This document shows, one piece after another, positions 55,290 through 63,921 of a DNA stretch of 64,000 bases (its first letter is position 1; every line of letters begins with the position of its first letter). A model generated the notes under the pieces. It was not told the origin of the DNA. It ran no database searches and saw nothing but the letters and a program-made list of their open reading frames with translations. The stretch lies in NCBI GenBank assembly GCA_016707885.1, contig JADJGU010000003.1, positions 62,001-126,000 on the forward strand. The letters run 5' to 3'. A program made the translations under genes and the position numbers. This DNA is from Sphingomonadales bacterium (GTDB lineage: Bacteria; Pseudomonadota; Alphaproteobacteria; Sphingomonadales; Sphingomonadaceae).

Positions 55290-55718
55290 TCAGTGGTTGT
55301 CACTCTTCCCGGCATTGGCCGCCATGCCCTTCGACCTGCTGGCAAAAGCCGAAACCATCGAATCCACAAAATCGGGATCGTGCGGGATGGTTTCCTTCGC
55401 CGCCTGCTGCATAGCCAACACCCATTGGGTCGCGACCGCAAAATTCATGCCATCGAGCGCGCGGTGGGCAGACATGATGCAAGCACCGGGGCGCTTTTCG
55501 AACCAGTCGCGTGGCCCGCCCATCCAGGCCATCAGGAAATCGGTAAGCGATTCGCGCATCGGCGAAAGATCGTCTGCGTGCATCGCGCGCAGTTCGGCGA
55601 AATCGGGCTCGCTTTCCATCAGGTCGTAAAAGCGGTTCACCATGCGCGCGATGGGTTCGCGCCCGCCTATGCGGTCAAACGGGAGTTGTGGTTTGGATTG
55701 GGGATCGGCTTCGCTCAT
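55290..55718 (-). CDS. Group II truncated haemoglobin
   Basis: 142 aa. The 2/2 globin fold is indicated by GGREPIARMVNRFYDLM (B10 Tyr), FLMAWMGGPRDWFEK, the proximal His in IMSAHRALDG and the G8 Trp in ATQWVLAMQQAAKE, a hallmark of group II. Such globins handle O2, NO or peroxide; which one here is unknown. It leads the group of three and starts about 175 bases from ychF across a repeat. Confidence 0.85.
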   Translation of the reverse strand: MSEADPQSKPQLPFDRIGGREPIARMVNRFYDLMESEPDFAELRAMHADDLSPMRESLTDFLMAWMGGPRDWFEKRPGACIMSAHRALDGMNFAVATQWVLAMQQAAKETIPHDPDFVDSMVSAFASRSKGMAANAGKSDNH

Positions 55719-55744
55719 TTTATTCCAATTGCGCTAAAACTCAA

Positions 55745-55848
55745 ACCGTAGTGCTGAGCCTGTCGGGCCAAAGGCGACCGAAGGTCAACCACGCCTTTCA
55801 GCAAAGCGTAAACTTTGAAGCGCCCTTCGACAGGCTCAGGGCTACGGT
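55745..55848. repeat. Second REP-like inverted repeat pair
   Basis: ACCGTAGTGCTGAGCCTGTC (from 55745) recurs inverted at 55828-55848, where the complement reads ACCGTAGCCCTGAGCCTGTC. Separated by about 62 bases. The unit (CGACAGGCTCAGGGCTACGG) resembles a repeat seen between genes of many sphingomonads. Different from the pair at 50.4 kb. Confidence 0.75.
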
Positions 55849-55893
55849 AAGGGGTTCATTGCTGCGTGAAGAAGGTCATGTCCTTGAGCGAAA

Positions 55894-56994
55894 TCAAACG
55901 TTGAAGCGGAACAGCATGATGTCGCCGTCTTTCACTTCATATTCCTTGCCTTCCGAACGCCACTTGCCCGCTTCCTTGGCCCCGGCCTCGCCATTGAACT
56001 GGACATAATCGTCATAGGCCATGGTTTCAGCGCGGATGAAGCCTTTCTCGAAATCGCTGTGGATCACGCCCGCGGCCTGCGGGGCCTTGGCACCTTTGAA
56101 CACCGTCCATGCGCGAGCCTCTTTGGGGCCGACCGTGAAGAAAGTGATCAGGTGGAGTAGCTCATAACCTGCGCGGATAACGCGCGCCAAACCGGTTTCG
56201 TGCAGCCCGAGGTCGGAAAGGAACACTTCGCGGTCTTCAGCGGGCATGGTCGAGATTTCGGCCTCGATTGCGGCGGAAACAACCACTGCCTCGGCGCCTT
56301 CGGCCTTGGCCTTTTCGAACACCTTGGCAGACAGGGCGTTGCCCTCTGCTGCCGATGCTTCCTCGACATTGCAGACATAGAGCACCGGTTTGGAGGTCAG
56401 CAGTTGCGCCTGTTGGAAGATACGCGCCTCTTCCGGATCATTGGGCGTCAACAGTCGTGCTGGCTTGCCATCGCGCAGCAGGTCGAGCGCGCGGCCAAGC
56501 ACGGCTGCGGCAACTTTCGCTTCCTTGTCACCACCGGTCGCCTTTTTCTGGAAGGCTGGAACGCGCTTTTCGAGGCTTTCGAGGTCGGAAAGCATCAATT
56601 CGGTCTCGACGGTTTCCGCGTCTGAAATCGGATCGATCCTGTTGTCGACATGCTGGATATCGTCATTCTCGAAACAGCGCAGCACATGGACAATGGCATC
56701 GACCTCGCGAATATTGGCGAGGAACTGGTTGCCCAGACCTTCGCCCTTGGACGCGCCGCGCACAAGGCCCGCAATGTCGACGAAGCTCAACTGCGTCTCG
56801 ATAATCTTCTGGCTGCCGCCAATTTTCGCGATCACATGCAGGCGCGGATCGGGAACCGCGACTGCGCCGACATTGGGCTCGATCGTGCAAAAGGGATAGT
56901 TCGCCGCCTGCGCCGCCTGCGTCTCGGTCAGCGCGTTGAACAGGGTGGACTTGCCCACATTGGGCAGCCCGACAATACCGCATTTGAAACCCAT
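55894..56994 (-). CDS. ychF: Redox-regulated ATPase YchF (OBG family)
   Basis: 366 aa, standard length. YchF hydrolyses ATP and associates with the ribosome and proteasome-like machinery. P-loop GIVGLPNVGKSTLFNALTET, FVDIAGLVRGASKGEGLGNQ, the TGS-like C-terminus (FFTVGPKEARAWTVFKGAKA, GFIRAETMAYDDYV) are present. ATP preference comes from the family's altered G4 motif. A single gene. Confidence 0.96.
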   Translation of the reverse strand: MGFKCGIVGLPNVGKSTLFNALTETQAAQAANYPFCTIEPNVGAVAVPDPRLHVIAKIGGSQKIIETQLSFVDIAGLVRGASKGEGLGNQFLANIREVDAIVHVLRCFENDDIQHVDNRIDPISDAETVETELMLSDLESLEKRVPAFQKKATGGDKEAKVAAAVLGRALDLLRDGKPARLLTPNDPEEARIFQQAQLLTSKPVLYVCNVEEASAAEGNALSAKVFEKAKAEGAEAVVVSAAIEAEISTMPAEDREVFLSDLGLHETGLARVIRAGYELLHLITFFTVGPKEARAWTVFKGAKAPQAAGVIHSDFEKGFIRAETMAYDDYVQFNGEAGAKEAGKWRSEGKEYEVKDGDIMLFRFNV

Positions 56995-57055
56995 AATATC
57001 CTCGTTGGGAATGAATTGCGGGCTCCCTAGCGGGAGTAGGCCGGAAAGGCCAGCC

Positions 57056-58036
57056 TCAGTCGTGCACGGCCTTCACCCAAGGCCCGAATGGCGAGCCGCC
57101 GAGCCAAGCGACCTGCGTCTCAGCCGACACCTTGTTGATCGCCTCCTGCGGTTTGCTGCCGGGATGGACCGCGCGGCGCAGCGGGCGGGTACCGGCGGGC
57201 ATGGCAGCGATTTCGGCAATCGCGCGGGGGACGTCCATCGGGTCGGCACTGCGGCCAGATCCATCCTCCAAACCCATGCGTTGCACGAGCGCGGGATAAG
57301 CGGCAGCTTCCTCTGCCGTCAGCCGGTCCTTCAGCTCCTTGGCCAGCGCGTTGCGGTTCACCCAAACCTTGGTCGGATAGCCGCCCGGCTGGATAACGCA
57401 GACCTCGACATTGTGCGGCACCAGCTCATAGGCCATCGCCTCGCTCATCGCCTCCAGCGCGAACTTGGTGGGGGAATAATGACCGGCAGATGGCACAATC
57501 ACGCGGCCGAGTTGCGAGGAAATGTTGAAGATCAGCCCGCGCTTCGCCTTGCGCATGCCGGGCAGCACCGCGCGCGCCATGCGGTGCGGGCCATAGACAT
57601 TGGTATCGAAGATCAGCTTCGTCGCTTCCATATCCTGAAGCTCGATCGGCCCGGCATAGCCGACACCTGCATTGTTCACGAGAATATCGATCGGGCCGCC
57701 CGCAATCTTCTCCGCTTCGGCAACGCCCTTTGCGACCTGTTCGTCAGAGGTGACGTCGATTTCGATGATATGGATGTCGAGCTTTTCCTTTGCGGCCTCG
57801 GCCTTGAGTTCATTAGCTTCCTTGCGCGGTAACCCGCGCATCGAGGCGATTACCTTTGCGCCAAGGCGGGCGTAATGCAGGGCGCCTAGATAACCAAAGC
57901 CAGAAGAAGCACCGGTGATCAGTACCGATTTGCCCGCGAGCGGTTTGTCAGCGGCTGATGCGGCGGAGGGAATCGCTGCAGCGGCTCCTGCGGCCAATGC
58001 TGTTTTGATTACAGTGCGGCGTTCAATCTCGGTCAT
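57056..58036 (-). CDS. Short-chain dehydrogenase/reductase with a Tat-like signal
   Basis: 326 aa. N-terminus MTEIERRTVIKTALAAGAAA is a twin-arginine type signal followed by a hydrophobic stretch ending AASAA, which is unusual for an NAD(P)-dependent SDR. The catalytic domain has VLITGASSGFGYLGALHYAR, LVNNAGVGYAGP, the Ser in FNISSQLGRV and YSPTKFALEA (YxxxK). Substrate unknown. If exported, it would need a periplasmic cofactor. Confidence 0.8.
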   Translation of the reverse strand: MTEIERRTVIKTALAAGAAAAIPSAASAADKPLAGKSVLITGASSGFGYLGALHYARLGAKVIASMRGLPRKEANELKAEAAKEKLDIHIIEIDVTSDEQVAKGVAEAEKIAGGPIDILVNNAGVGYAGPIELQDMEATKLIFDTNVYGPHRMARAVLPGMRKAKRGLIFNISSQLGRVIVPSAGHYSPTKFALEAMSEAMAYELVPHNVEVCVIQPGGYPTKVWVNRNALAKELKDRLTAEEAAAYPALVQRMGLEDGSGRSADPMDVPRAIAEIAAMPAGTRPLRRAVHPGSKPQEAINKVSAETQVAWLGGSPFGPWVKAVHD

Positions 58037-58070
58037 CCAGGCTCTCCTTCATTCGCCAAGATAACTGGCT

Positions 58071-58574
58071 TTACGCCGATTGCGAGTCCAGCCAGCGTTT
58101 CAACTGTATCGGGTCGTGAAACCGGATGATCTTGTCTTCATGCCCTTTGAGCCGCGCCTCGGTGCGCAATTTGGGCCCACTATTCCATTGCAGAAGGTAT
58201 ACGAGAAAAGCGAAATCAAATCGTTCCGGGCAGCCCTCGGTCATGTCCGGGCGGGTTCGCCCGTTATAGGTCCATATCCTCTTGAGCAGCCGCGCCACAC
58301 ACAGGCGGATCGGATAGTCGAGATACAGAACGGTATCTGCGCGCTCCAATCGTTCGGCCAAGGTACCGCCATAGGTGCCGTCGATCAGCCAGCGGTCGCT
58401 CGCGGTAATTTGAGCCAGCTTTTCAAGGATTTCGCCCTTGCTACTTTCAACCCAGCCGGGTTTCCAGTTGAGCTGATCCATATGATAGACGGGCAGGCCC
58501 AATATCGGCCCAAGCTTTGCAGCAAGCGTCGATTTTCCTGCCCCGCAAGGCCCAACGATCAGCACACGCTGCAT
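58071..58574 (-). CDS. P-loop kinase-like protein (FlaR/topology-modulation type)
   Basis: 167 aa. Adenylate-kinase-fold NTPase: VLIVGPCGAGKSTLAAKLG, then the MDQLNWKPGWVESSK motif and IDGTYGGTLAERLERADT, as in the FlaR-like family. Substrate is unknown. It overlaps nothing; the DUF1330 gene begins 3 bases upstream, so the pair is likely co-transcribed. Confidence 0.82.
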   Translation of the reverse strand: MQRVLIVGPCGAGKSTLAAKLGPILGLPVYHMDQLNWKPGWVESSKGEILEKLAQITASDRWLIDGTYGGTLAERLERADTVLYLDYPIRLCVARLLKRIWTYNGRTRPDMTEGCPERFDFAFLVYLLQWNSGPKLRTEARLKGHEDKIIRFHDPIQLKRWLDSQSA

Positions 58575-58577
58575 GGT

Positions 58578-59018
58578 TTAGCCCTGCTTGAAAGCCCCAG
58601 TCGTCTCAACCAGCGGAAGCAGTCGGGAATCGAGCAAGGCCGCTGTGCGGTGGCCAATGCCCTTCAGATAATCCTCATGGCTGTTCCAACCGATGAAAGA
58701 GGCGACGCTCTCCTGTTCGATCAGCATTACCATGTCCCAAGTTTCGGCTTCGGGACCGATCAGCCAGTTGCCACCCTTGCCAAGAAAACGGATTGCGCCA
58801 CCGCTGGCAGCGAGAAAGGGCAATGTATGGTCGATATATCGCTGGAAGGCCTGCTCGCCACTAATGGGCGCTTCGGGCGTAAGTTCGGGCGAGGCGCTAT
58901 AATCGGCTACGTTCCGAAAACGCAGCAGATTCAGCATCACAATCGGCCCTTGGATGTTGCGCATGAAAAAGGCGCGACCGGCCTCGTCGGTCACTGACAG
59001 ATAAGGTGCTACACTCAT
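58578..59018 (-). CDS. DUF1330-type protein
   Basis: 146 aa, dimeric alpha/beta barrel-like. GPIVMLNLLRFRNVADYS and the later WDMVMLIEQESVASFIGWNS fit DUF1330. Function unknown. Eight bases after pth and 3 before the kinase-like gene. Confidence 0.75.
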   Translation of the reverse strand: MSVAPYLSVTDEAGRAFFMRNIQGPIVMLNLLRFRNVADYSASPELTPEAPISGEQAFQRYIDHTLPFLAASGGAIRFLGKGGNWLIGPEAETWDMVMLIEQESVASFIGWNSHEDYLKGIGHRTAALLDSRLLPLVETTGAFKQG

Positions 59019-59025
59019 TTCAAAC

Positions 59026-59598
59026 TCAATCCTCGTTCAGGCGCAGCGCAACTTCATTCATGAAACGCACATCGTCGCCCTTCGCCAGCCAACCTGCTTC
59101 TGCAGCAATCGCACCCAGCATATCCGCAAGCGGATCGATTTCATTCTTGGAAAATGAACCTAGTACATATCCAGTCACCCGGTCCTTGTGTCCGGGATGG
59201 CCTATGCCTAGCCGGATGCGACGGAAATCGGCGCCAATATGGTCTATGGTCGAGCGAATGCCATTATGCCCGGCTGCACCCCCGCCGCGCTTTACCTTGA
59301 TCTTGAAGGGCGCGAGGTCGAGTTCGTCGTAAAAGACGGTGACGTCTTCAGGCGTCAGTTTGTAGAAATCCATTGCGGCACGGATGCTGCGACCGCTTTC
59401 GTTCATGAAGGTCGCGGGTTTGAGAAGGATGATTTTGTCGCCGCCGATGCGAACTTCCTGTACCCATCCCTGGAATTTCTTGGCGGGTGCGGGCGCATCA
59501 TAGCGGTCGGCAAGCGCATCGGCGGCCATGAAGCCGACATTGTGCCGGTGCATCGCATATTGCGGTCCCGGATTGCCAAGGCCTGCCCAGATTTGCAT
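59026..59598 (-). CDS. pth: Peptidyl-tRNA hydrolase
   Basis: 190 aa from ATG 59598; the frame is open for another 20 codons but Pth begins MQIWAGLGNPGPQYAMHRHN. It frees tRNA from dropped peptidyl-tRNAs. The catalytic His (NVGFMAADALADRY), TFMNESGRSIRAAMDFYKLT and the GGGAAGHNGIRSTIDHIG motif are seen. It follows rplY, as often, but with a terminator in between. Confidence 0.95.
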   Translation of the reverse strand: MQIWAGLGNPGPQYAMHRHNVGFMAADALADRYDAPAPAKKFQGWVQEVRIGGDKIILLKPATFMNESGRSIRAAMDFYKLTPEDVTVFYDELDLAPFKIKVKRGGGAAGHNGIRSTIDHIGADFRRIRLGIGHPGHKDRVTGYVLGSFSKNEIDPLADMLGAIAAEAGWLAKGDDVRFMNEVALRLNED

Positions 59599-59621
59599 AA
59601 TACCGTCCCAAAAACAGGAAA

Positions 59622-59645
59622 CCCCCGCCGAAGCGGGGGGCAACT
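59622..59645 (-). terminator. Terminator between rplY and pth
   Basis: Read on the minus strand, CCCCCGC and GCGGGGG form a stem around TTCG, followed by TTTCCTGTTTTT. It lies just before the pth start and would end most rplY transcripts. Confidence 0.75.
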
Positions 59646-59721
59646 GGCGGTTCAACACCCGTTCGAGTGCGAACCAGTCGCGCTGCCTGCATTCGCAGGG
59701 GCAGCGCGATATTTCAAGCTA

Positions 59722-60336
59722 TCAAGCTTCGCCTTCAGACTTGGTCGTGTCGCCTTCAGCGGACTTCATGCCCGAAGGTGCAACGACGGTCGCGATGGTG
59801 AAGTCGCGATCGGTGATCGCGCTCTTCGAACCAGCGGGCAGCGTGACGTGGCTGATGTGGATCGAATCGCCGACGTCGAAACCGGTCACATCGATGACGA
59901 TTTCGTCGGGGATCAGGTTGGCGTCGCAGATCAGTTCGAGTTCGTGACGAACGATGTTGAGCACGCCACCGCGCTTCAGGCCCGGCGAGGCTTCTTCGTT
60001 GGCGAAGACGACGGGGACTTCAACATGAACCGTTGCGTCCTTTGAAAGGCGCATGAAGTCGACATGGATCGGGCGGTCGCTGACCGGATGGAATGCCACA
60101 TCCTTGGGCAAGGTGCGTTCGGTTTTACCGTTGACGGTGACTTCAACAATCGAGTTGCTGAAATGGCCGGTCATCAGTGCTTTGACGAGGGCTTTTTCCT
60201 CGACATGGATGGATTCCGGTGCCTTGTTGTCGCCGTAGATAACGGCAGGTACTCGGCCTTCGCGACGCAATGCACGGGAGGCTCCCTTGCCAGCCCGTTC
60301 GCGCGGCTCGGCCGACAGAGTCAGCTGATCGCTCAT
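59722..60336 (-). CDS. rplY: 50S ribosomal protein L25/general stress protein Ctc
   Basis: 204 aa from ATG 60336. Long Ctc form: an N-terminal L25 domain (QLTLSAEPRERAGKGASRAL, VPAVIYGDNKAPESIHVEEK) that binds 5S rRNA and a C-terminal TL5-like domain (HVDFMRLSKDATVHVEVPVV), with an acidic tail. Followed by pth. Confidence 0.95.
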   Translation of the reverse strand: MSDQLTLSAEPRERAGKGASRALRREGRVPAVIYGDNKAPESIHVEEKALVKALMTGHFSNSIVEVTVNGKTERTLPKDVAFHPVSDRPIHVDFMRLSKDATVHVEVPVVFANEEASPGLKRGGVLNIVRHELELICDANLIPDEIVIDVTGFDVGDSIHISHVTLPAGSKSAITDRDFTIATVVAPSGMKSAEGDTTKSEGEA

Positions 60337-60451
60337 AATATATCTCCAAATAAATTCAGTTCTTGCCGTCACGCCTCCAGGGATGACCATCACGGCAAGC
60401 GCGCGCCATTAGGCGGAAAGCCGCGCAAATGCAAGCGTTAGAGTCGGCGGA

Positions 60452-60868
60452 TTAACGAAGCTGGTAGGTTATCGATCCGCGATACCAGCCGGTTTCATTT
60501 TCGCCAGTCGGTTTCAGCCAGCCTTTGGATGCCGCCTGCGATGTGGCGGTAGCCGCAATCTGTTCGACCTCGGGGCAGCCAATCTCTTCGACAATAACGC
60601 GTTTGATACTGTTGTCGGGGGCGAATTCGACCAGGAAATCCATGTCGAGATTGATCCGCTTGCCTTGGCTGATGGTGCTGCATTTGCCTTCGGCCACTGC
60701 AGCGTCGACGCCAGCCATTGCTTGCTGGTTGAGGCGCACTGTGTGGTGCCGCGCGAGTAGTGGAATATCAGCCCAATTCCCTCTGGCTGTCTCGACACTA
60801 TGTGCTGCCAGTGGTGTGGATACCAATGCAAGGCCCATAGCGGCTCCAAGAGTAGACTTGCCGGTCAT
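60452..60868 (-). CDS. Secreted protein of unknown function
   Basis: 138 aa with a signal peptide ending TPLAAHS. Two Cys (residues around 63 and 98: EGKCSTISQ and EEIGCPEVEQ) could form a disulfide. Ends in a beta-like ETGWYRGSITYQLR. No family recognised. Its 83-base distance from rplY suggests a separate unit. Confidence 0.6.
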   Translation of the reverse strand: MTGKSTLGAAMGLALVSTPLAAHSVETARGNWADIPLLARHHTVRLNQQAMAGVDAAVAEGKCSTISQGKRINLDMDFLVEFAPDNSIKRVIVEEIGCPEVEQIAATATSQAASKGWLKPTGENETGWYRGSITYQLR

Positions 60869-61003
60869 GTTCGAATTCCTCCAAGTTTGCGTCAGCCTAG
60901 CATGGAAGCGGAGCTATCACCAAGTCTTGAGGCGTACTAACGCATCTGAAAATCGCGGGACGGAGCTTGCGACTCCGCCCGAATTTCAACCGAATGCTCT
61001 GCC

Positions 61004-61939
61004 TCAATAGGCCACGCGTTCGGTTGTGATGCCATAAGCTTTCAGCAATTGCGGCACACTGGTTGTACCCGATAGGTGGCCCGCGCCGACCGCCATGAAA
61101 GTGGTGCCGGGTTTCTCCATCTGTTTGTTGATCCACGCTGCCCAGTTGGCGTTGCGATTGGTCAGTAGCGCGGCGTAAAGCTTCGGATCGGTCAGCCCGT
61201 CGTTCATCACTTTGGCCAGACCGTCCGGGTCAGGTTTGGCCCACAAGGCGACCATCGCATCCATGCTAGTCGTCATGTCGTCGACGACCTTGGCAGCTTC
61301 TATCAGGAATTTTACCTGCGTTTCCTGCGACAAAGTATCAAAAATGGCGAGCTGCGATTCCATCGTTTCGACGCCGGAGATGGGCTTTTTCGAGGCTTTG
61401 GCTGCTGCCGTCAGTTGAGTTTCGACGCCGCTATTGGTGTCATATCCACCTTTTTGCAGGCCCATGACTTGCATGGTGACAGCTGCTGCCCAAGGATCGA
61501 AGGGTTCAAAGGCTGCGGCAGGCAAGCCGACCTTTTCCATCGCCTTGGTGTAAATTGCCTTTTCCTCCCCGGTCATTTTGGATGTGAGCGGTTTCCCGCT
61601 TTTATCGAGGCCGTATTTGGCGAACAATTGCTGCGCCTCTCCGGCTCCGGGTTCAACCATTTCGAGGACGAGGCGGTCCGACTTGTCGAACGCGTCCTTC
61701 ACCGCTTCGTCGAACCAGCCCATGCCGGGTTTCAGAATGTGGACGGTTCCGAACATATAGATGGTGGTGTCAGCGTCCTTGACCACCCACAGCGCCGGGT
61801 CGACGTCGATTGTTTCAACCGCGGCGGGAGTGGCAGGTGGCGTTTCGGCGGCCAGGGCAGGCGAGGCGGTCGGCCCACCGATCGCTGAAAGCGAAAGGGC
61901 GATGGCCAGCAGGGCGCTGTTCAGGAGAAGCGATTTCAT
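61004..61939 (-). CDS. TraB/GumN family protein
   Basis: 311 aa with a signal peptide ending SPALAA. The family motif ALWVVKDADTTIYMFGTVHI and the C-terminal NANWAAWINKQMEKPGTTFM ... VGAGHLSGTTSVPQLL are both present. The two conserved motifs (GTVH and GAGHL) suggest a metallopeptidase-like site. Role in bacteria is unknown. 48 bases separate it from the upstream membrane protein gene. Confidence 0.88.
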   Translation of the reverse strand: MKSLLLNSALLAIALSLSAIGGPTASPALAAETPPATPAAVETIDVDPALWVVKDADTTIYMFGTVHILKPGMGWFDEAVKDAFDKSDRLVLEMVEPGAGEAQQLFAKYGLDKSGKPLTSKMTGEEKAIYTKAMEKVGLPAAAFEPFDPWAAAVTMQVMGLQKGGYDTNSGVETQLTAAAKASKKPISGVETMESQLAIFDTLSQETQVKFLIEAAKVVDDMTTSMDAMVALWAKPDPDGLAKVMNDGLTDPKLYAALLTNRNANWAAWINKQMEKPGTTFMAVGAGHLSGTTSVPQLLKAYGITTERVAY

Positions 61940-61987
61940 TTCTATTATCCTTTGGTTGAATAGCGTGGGAGAGGCTTTGGGCCCGGT

Positions 61988-62653
61988 TCAGCGGTATTTT
62001 TTCCAGAACCAGACTGCGGTCCAGATGATTGCAAAAAGGCAGAATATCAGCGTGCCATTGGGCTCGGGCAGCAAGCCGCCGCGCCACAGGAACCACCAGG
62101 TGGGGGCACCCATCAGATAGCCATAGGCTGCATAATAGCCGCCGTCGCGATAGGCATTGGCTTCCTGTTCATCGATGGCGCGGGTGTGCCAGAACCAGGC
62201 GATGACTGGCATGATGACACCCCAGAAAACCGCCAGCAATACTGCTAGTGCCAGCGGTAACGGGCTATCGGAAAACATGGTTTGCGGATCAGATGGTATC
62301 GATCCATCGGTTGCCACCAAGGTGGCGCCAATCACCGCACCCAACAGGCCGCAGCCGACCATGATGTTGCGATTGAGTTTTTCGCGGGTTGTCATCGGGC
62401 CGCCGCCGATGCGAATGCGGCGTGCAAGATTCCATTGTGCGTAGATCAGCGCGCCGATGATTGCGACGAGTGCACCGATGATCGCGAACGCTTTCAAAGA
62501 AAGCGCTTGGCCGTCTTCGGTAGCTGCAGCGATCACACCGACAATTGCACCTGCGGTGAAAATCATACCGATCGCCGCAACCGTTATCCATGCCAGCGAC
62601 CGGCCGATATTGCCTTCCGCTTCTGGGGTTTCCAATTCAGGCAAATCAGCCAT
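61988..62653 (-). CDS. Membrane protein, possibly controlled by adjacent XRE regulator
   Basis: 221 aa from ATG 62653. About five helices: SLAWITVAAIGMIFTAGAIV, AFAIIGALVAIIGALIYAQW, IMVGCGLLGAVIGATLVATD, PLALAVLLAVFWGVIMPVIA and a final TLIFCLFAIIWTAVWFWKKY. No known family. Its start overlaps the end of the regulator gene by eight bases, a pairing common for small XRE-controlled membrane proteins. Confidence 0.65.
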   Translation of the reverse strand: MADLPELETPEAEGNIGRSLAWITVAAIGMIFTAGAIVGVIAAATEDGQALSLKAFAIIGALVAIIGALIYAQWNLARRIRIGGGPMTTREKLNRNIMVGCGLLGAVIGATLVATDGSIPSDPQTMFSDSPLPLALAVLLAVFWGVIMPVIAWFWHTRAIDEQEANAYRDGGYYAAYGYLMGAPTWWFLWRGGLLPEPNGTLIFCLFAIIWTAVWFWKKYR

Positions 62654-62858
62654 TTGTATCTCCATCGAAACCATCGTTAAAAATCTCCTCTATCGACATG
62701 CCGAACAGCCGGGCGATCTTGAAGGCGAGCGGGAGCGAGGGATCATATTTCCTCGTCTCGATCGCGTTCACCGCCTGCCGCGATACATCGAGCCTTTCAC
62801 CAAGCTCCGCCTGGCTCCATTGGCGCTCTGCGCGCAACACTCTCAATCGGTTCTGCAT
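62646..62858 (-). CDS. Small XRE-family transcriptional regulator
   Basis: 70 aa, essentially one helix-turn-helix: RLRVLRAERQWSQAELGERL followed by VSRQAVNAIETRKYDPSLPL and AFKIARLFGMSIEEIF. Similar to the one-domain regulators of the YozG type that sit beside membrane proteins. Likely represses its own operon. Palindromes cover its promoter. Confidence 0.88.
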   Translation of the reverse strand: MQNRLRVLRAERQWSQAELGERLDVSRQAVNAIETRKYDPSLPLAFKIARLFGMSIEEIFNDGFDGDTNG

Positions 62859-62924
62859 GTCAGCTTTTATTGTCCTTGTGTCAGCTTACCCTGACTATAT
62901 GTACTGATTCGCTGACAATGTCAA
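62858..62924 (-). promoter_or_regulatory. Promoter and operator-like repeats of the XRE gene
   Basis: Minus strand TTGACA (62924-62919) and CATATA (62901-62896), 17-base spacer. TGACA-A-TGTCA (62913-62923) is a palindrome over the -35. TGTCAGC occurs at 62858-62864 and 62879-62885, and inverted at 62911-62917. Repressor binding is inferred. Confidence 0.55.
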
Positions 62925-63048
62925 TAACCCCTTACATATTGCCATGAACACCTGACAAAGACAGGAATTCTCGGGCTTTGCGCAGGCCATTTGCTGCGCT
63001 GCGGCACAGATGCTTGATTTAGGGGCGTCCATCCGCCAAGGGCGAACC

Positions 63049-63921
63049 ATGTCTGAATCCGGACCCCTAACCTTCCAGGACCTTATCCTGACGCTCCATG
63101 ATTATTGGGGCAAACAGGGCTGTGTCATCCTGCAACCCTATGACATGCGCATGGGCGCGGGCACCTTCCACCCGGCGACCACGCTGCGCGCGCTTGGCCC
63201 CAATCCGTGGAATGCCGCTTATGTGCAGCCCAGCCGCCGCCCGACCGACGGCCGCTATGGTGAAAACCCGAACCGGTTGCAGCATTATTACCAATATCAG
63301 GTGATCATGAAGCCGAGCCCGGCGAACCTGCAGGAACTGTATCTGGGCTCCTTGGATGCGATCGGCATAGATCCACTGAAGCACGATATCCGCTTTGTCG
63401 AGGATGACTGGGAATCGCCCACGCTCGGCGCGTGGGGCCTTGGCTGGGAAGTCTGGTGCGACGGGATGGAAGTCACGCAGTTCACCTATTTCCAGCAAAT
63501 GGGCGGGTTCGATTGCAAGCCGGTGGCTGGCGAATTGACCTACGGGCTCGAACGGCTCGCCATGTATATTCAAGGCAAAGACAGCGTCTACGATCTCGCC
63601 TTCAACAATGCAGGCGTGACTTATGGCGATGTCTTCCACAAGAATGAGGTCGAATTTTCGACCTATAATTTCGAGGTTGCTGACACTGACCAACTGTTCC
63701 AGGGTTTCAAAAATGCCGAGGCAGAGTGCAGGCGCTGCATTGAAGCGGGCGTTCCACTTGCCGCTTATGACCAGGCGATCGAGGCAAGCCACCTGTTCAA
63801 CCTCCTCCAAGCGCGCGGCGTAATCAGCGTGCAGGAACGCGCCAGTTATATCGGCCGCGTGCGCGATCTGGCGAAGGGTTCATGCGAGGCGTGGATGCAC
63901 AAGAATGGGTGGGCGGAATGA
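63049..63921 (+). CDS. glyQ: Glycyl-tRNA synthetase alpha subunit
   Basis: 290 aa from ATG 63049; the frame is open back to 63010 but the conserved part starts MSESGPLTFQDLILTLHDYW. It carries the class II catalytic core: GCVILQPYDMRMGAGTFHPA, YVQPSRRPTDGRYGENPNRL (motif 2-like) and MGGFDCKPVAGELTYGLERL (motif 3). It pairs with GlyS; its stop overlaps the glyS start by four bases. Confidence 0.97.
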   Translation: MSESGPLTFQDLILTLHDYWGKQGCVILQPYDMRMGAGTFHPATTLRALGPNPWNAAYVQPSRRPTDGRYGENPNRLQHYYQYQVIMKPSPANLQELYLGSLDAIGIDPLKHDIRFVEDDWESPTLGAWGLGWEVWCDGMEVTQFTYFQQMGGFDCKPVAGELTYGLERLAMYIQGKDSVYDLAFNNAGVTYGDVFHKNEVEFSTYNFEVADTDQLFQGFKNAEAECRRCIEAGVPLAAYDQAIEASHLFNLLQARGVISVQERASYIGRVRDLAKGSCEAWMHKNGWAE

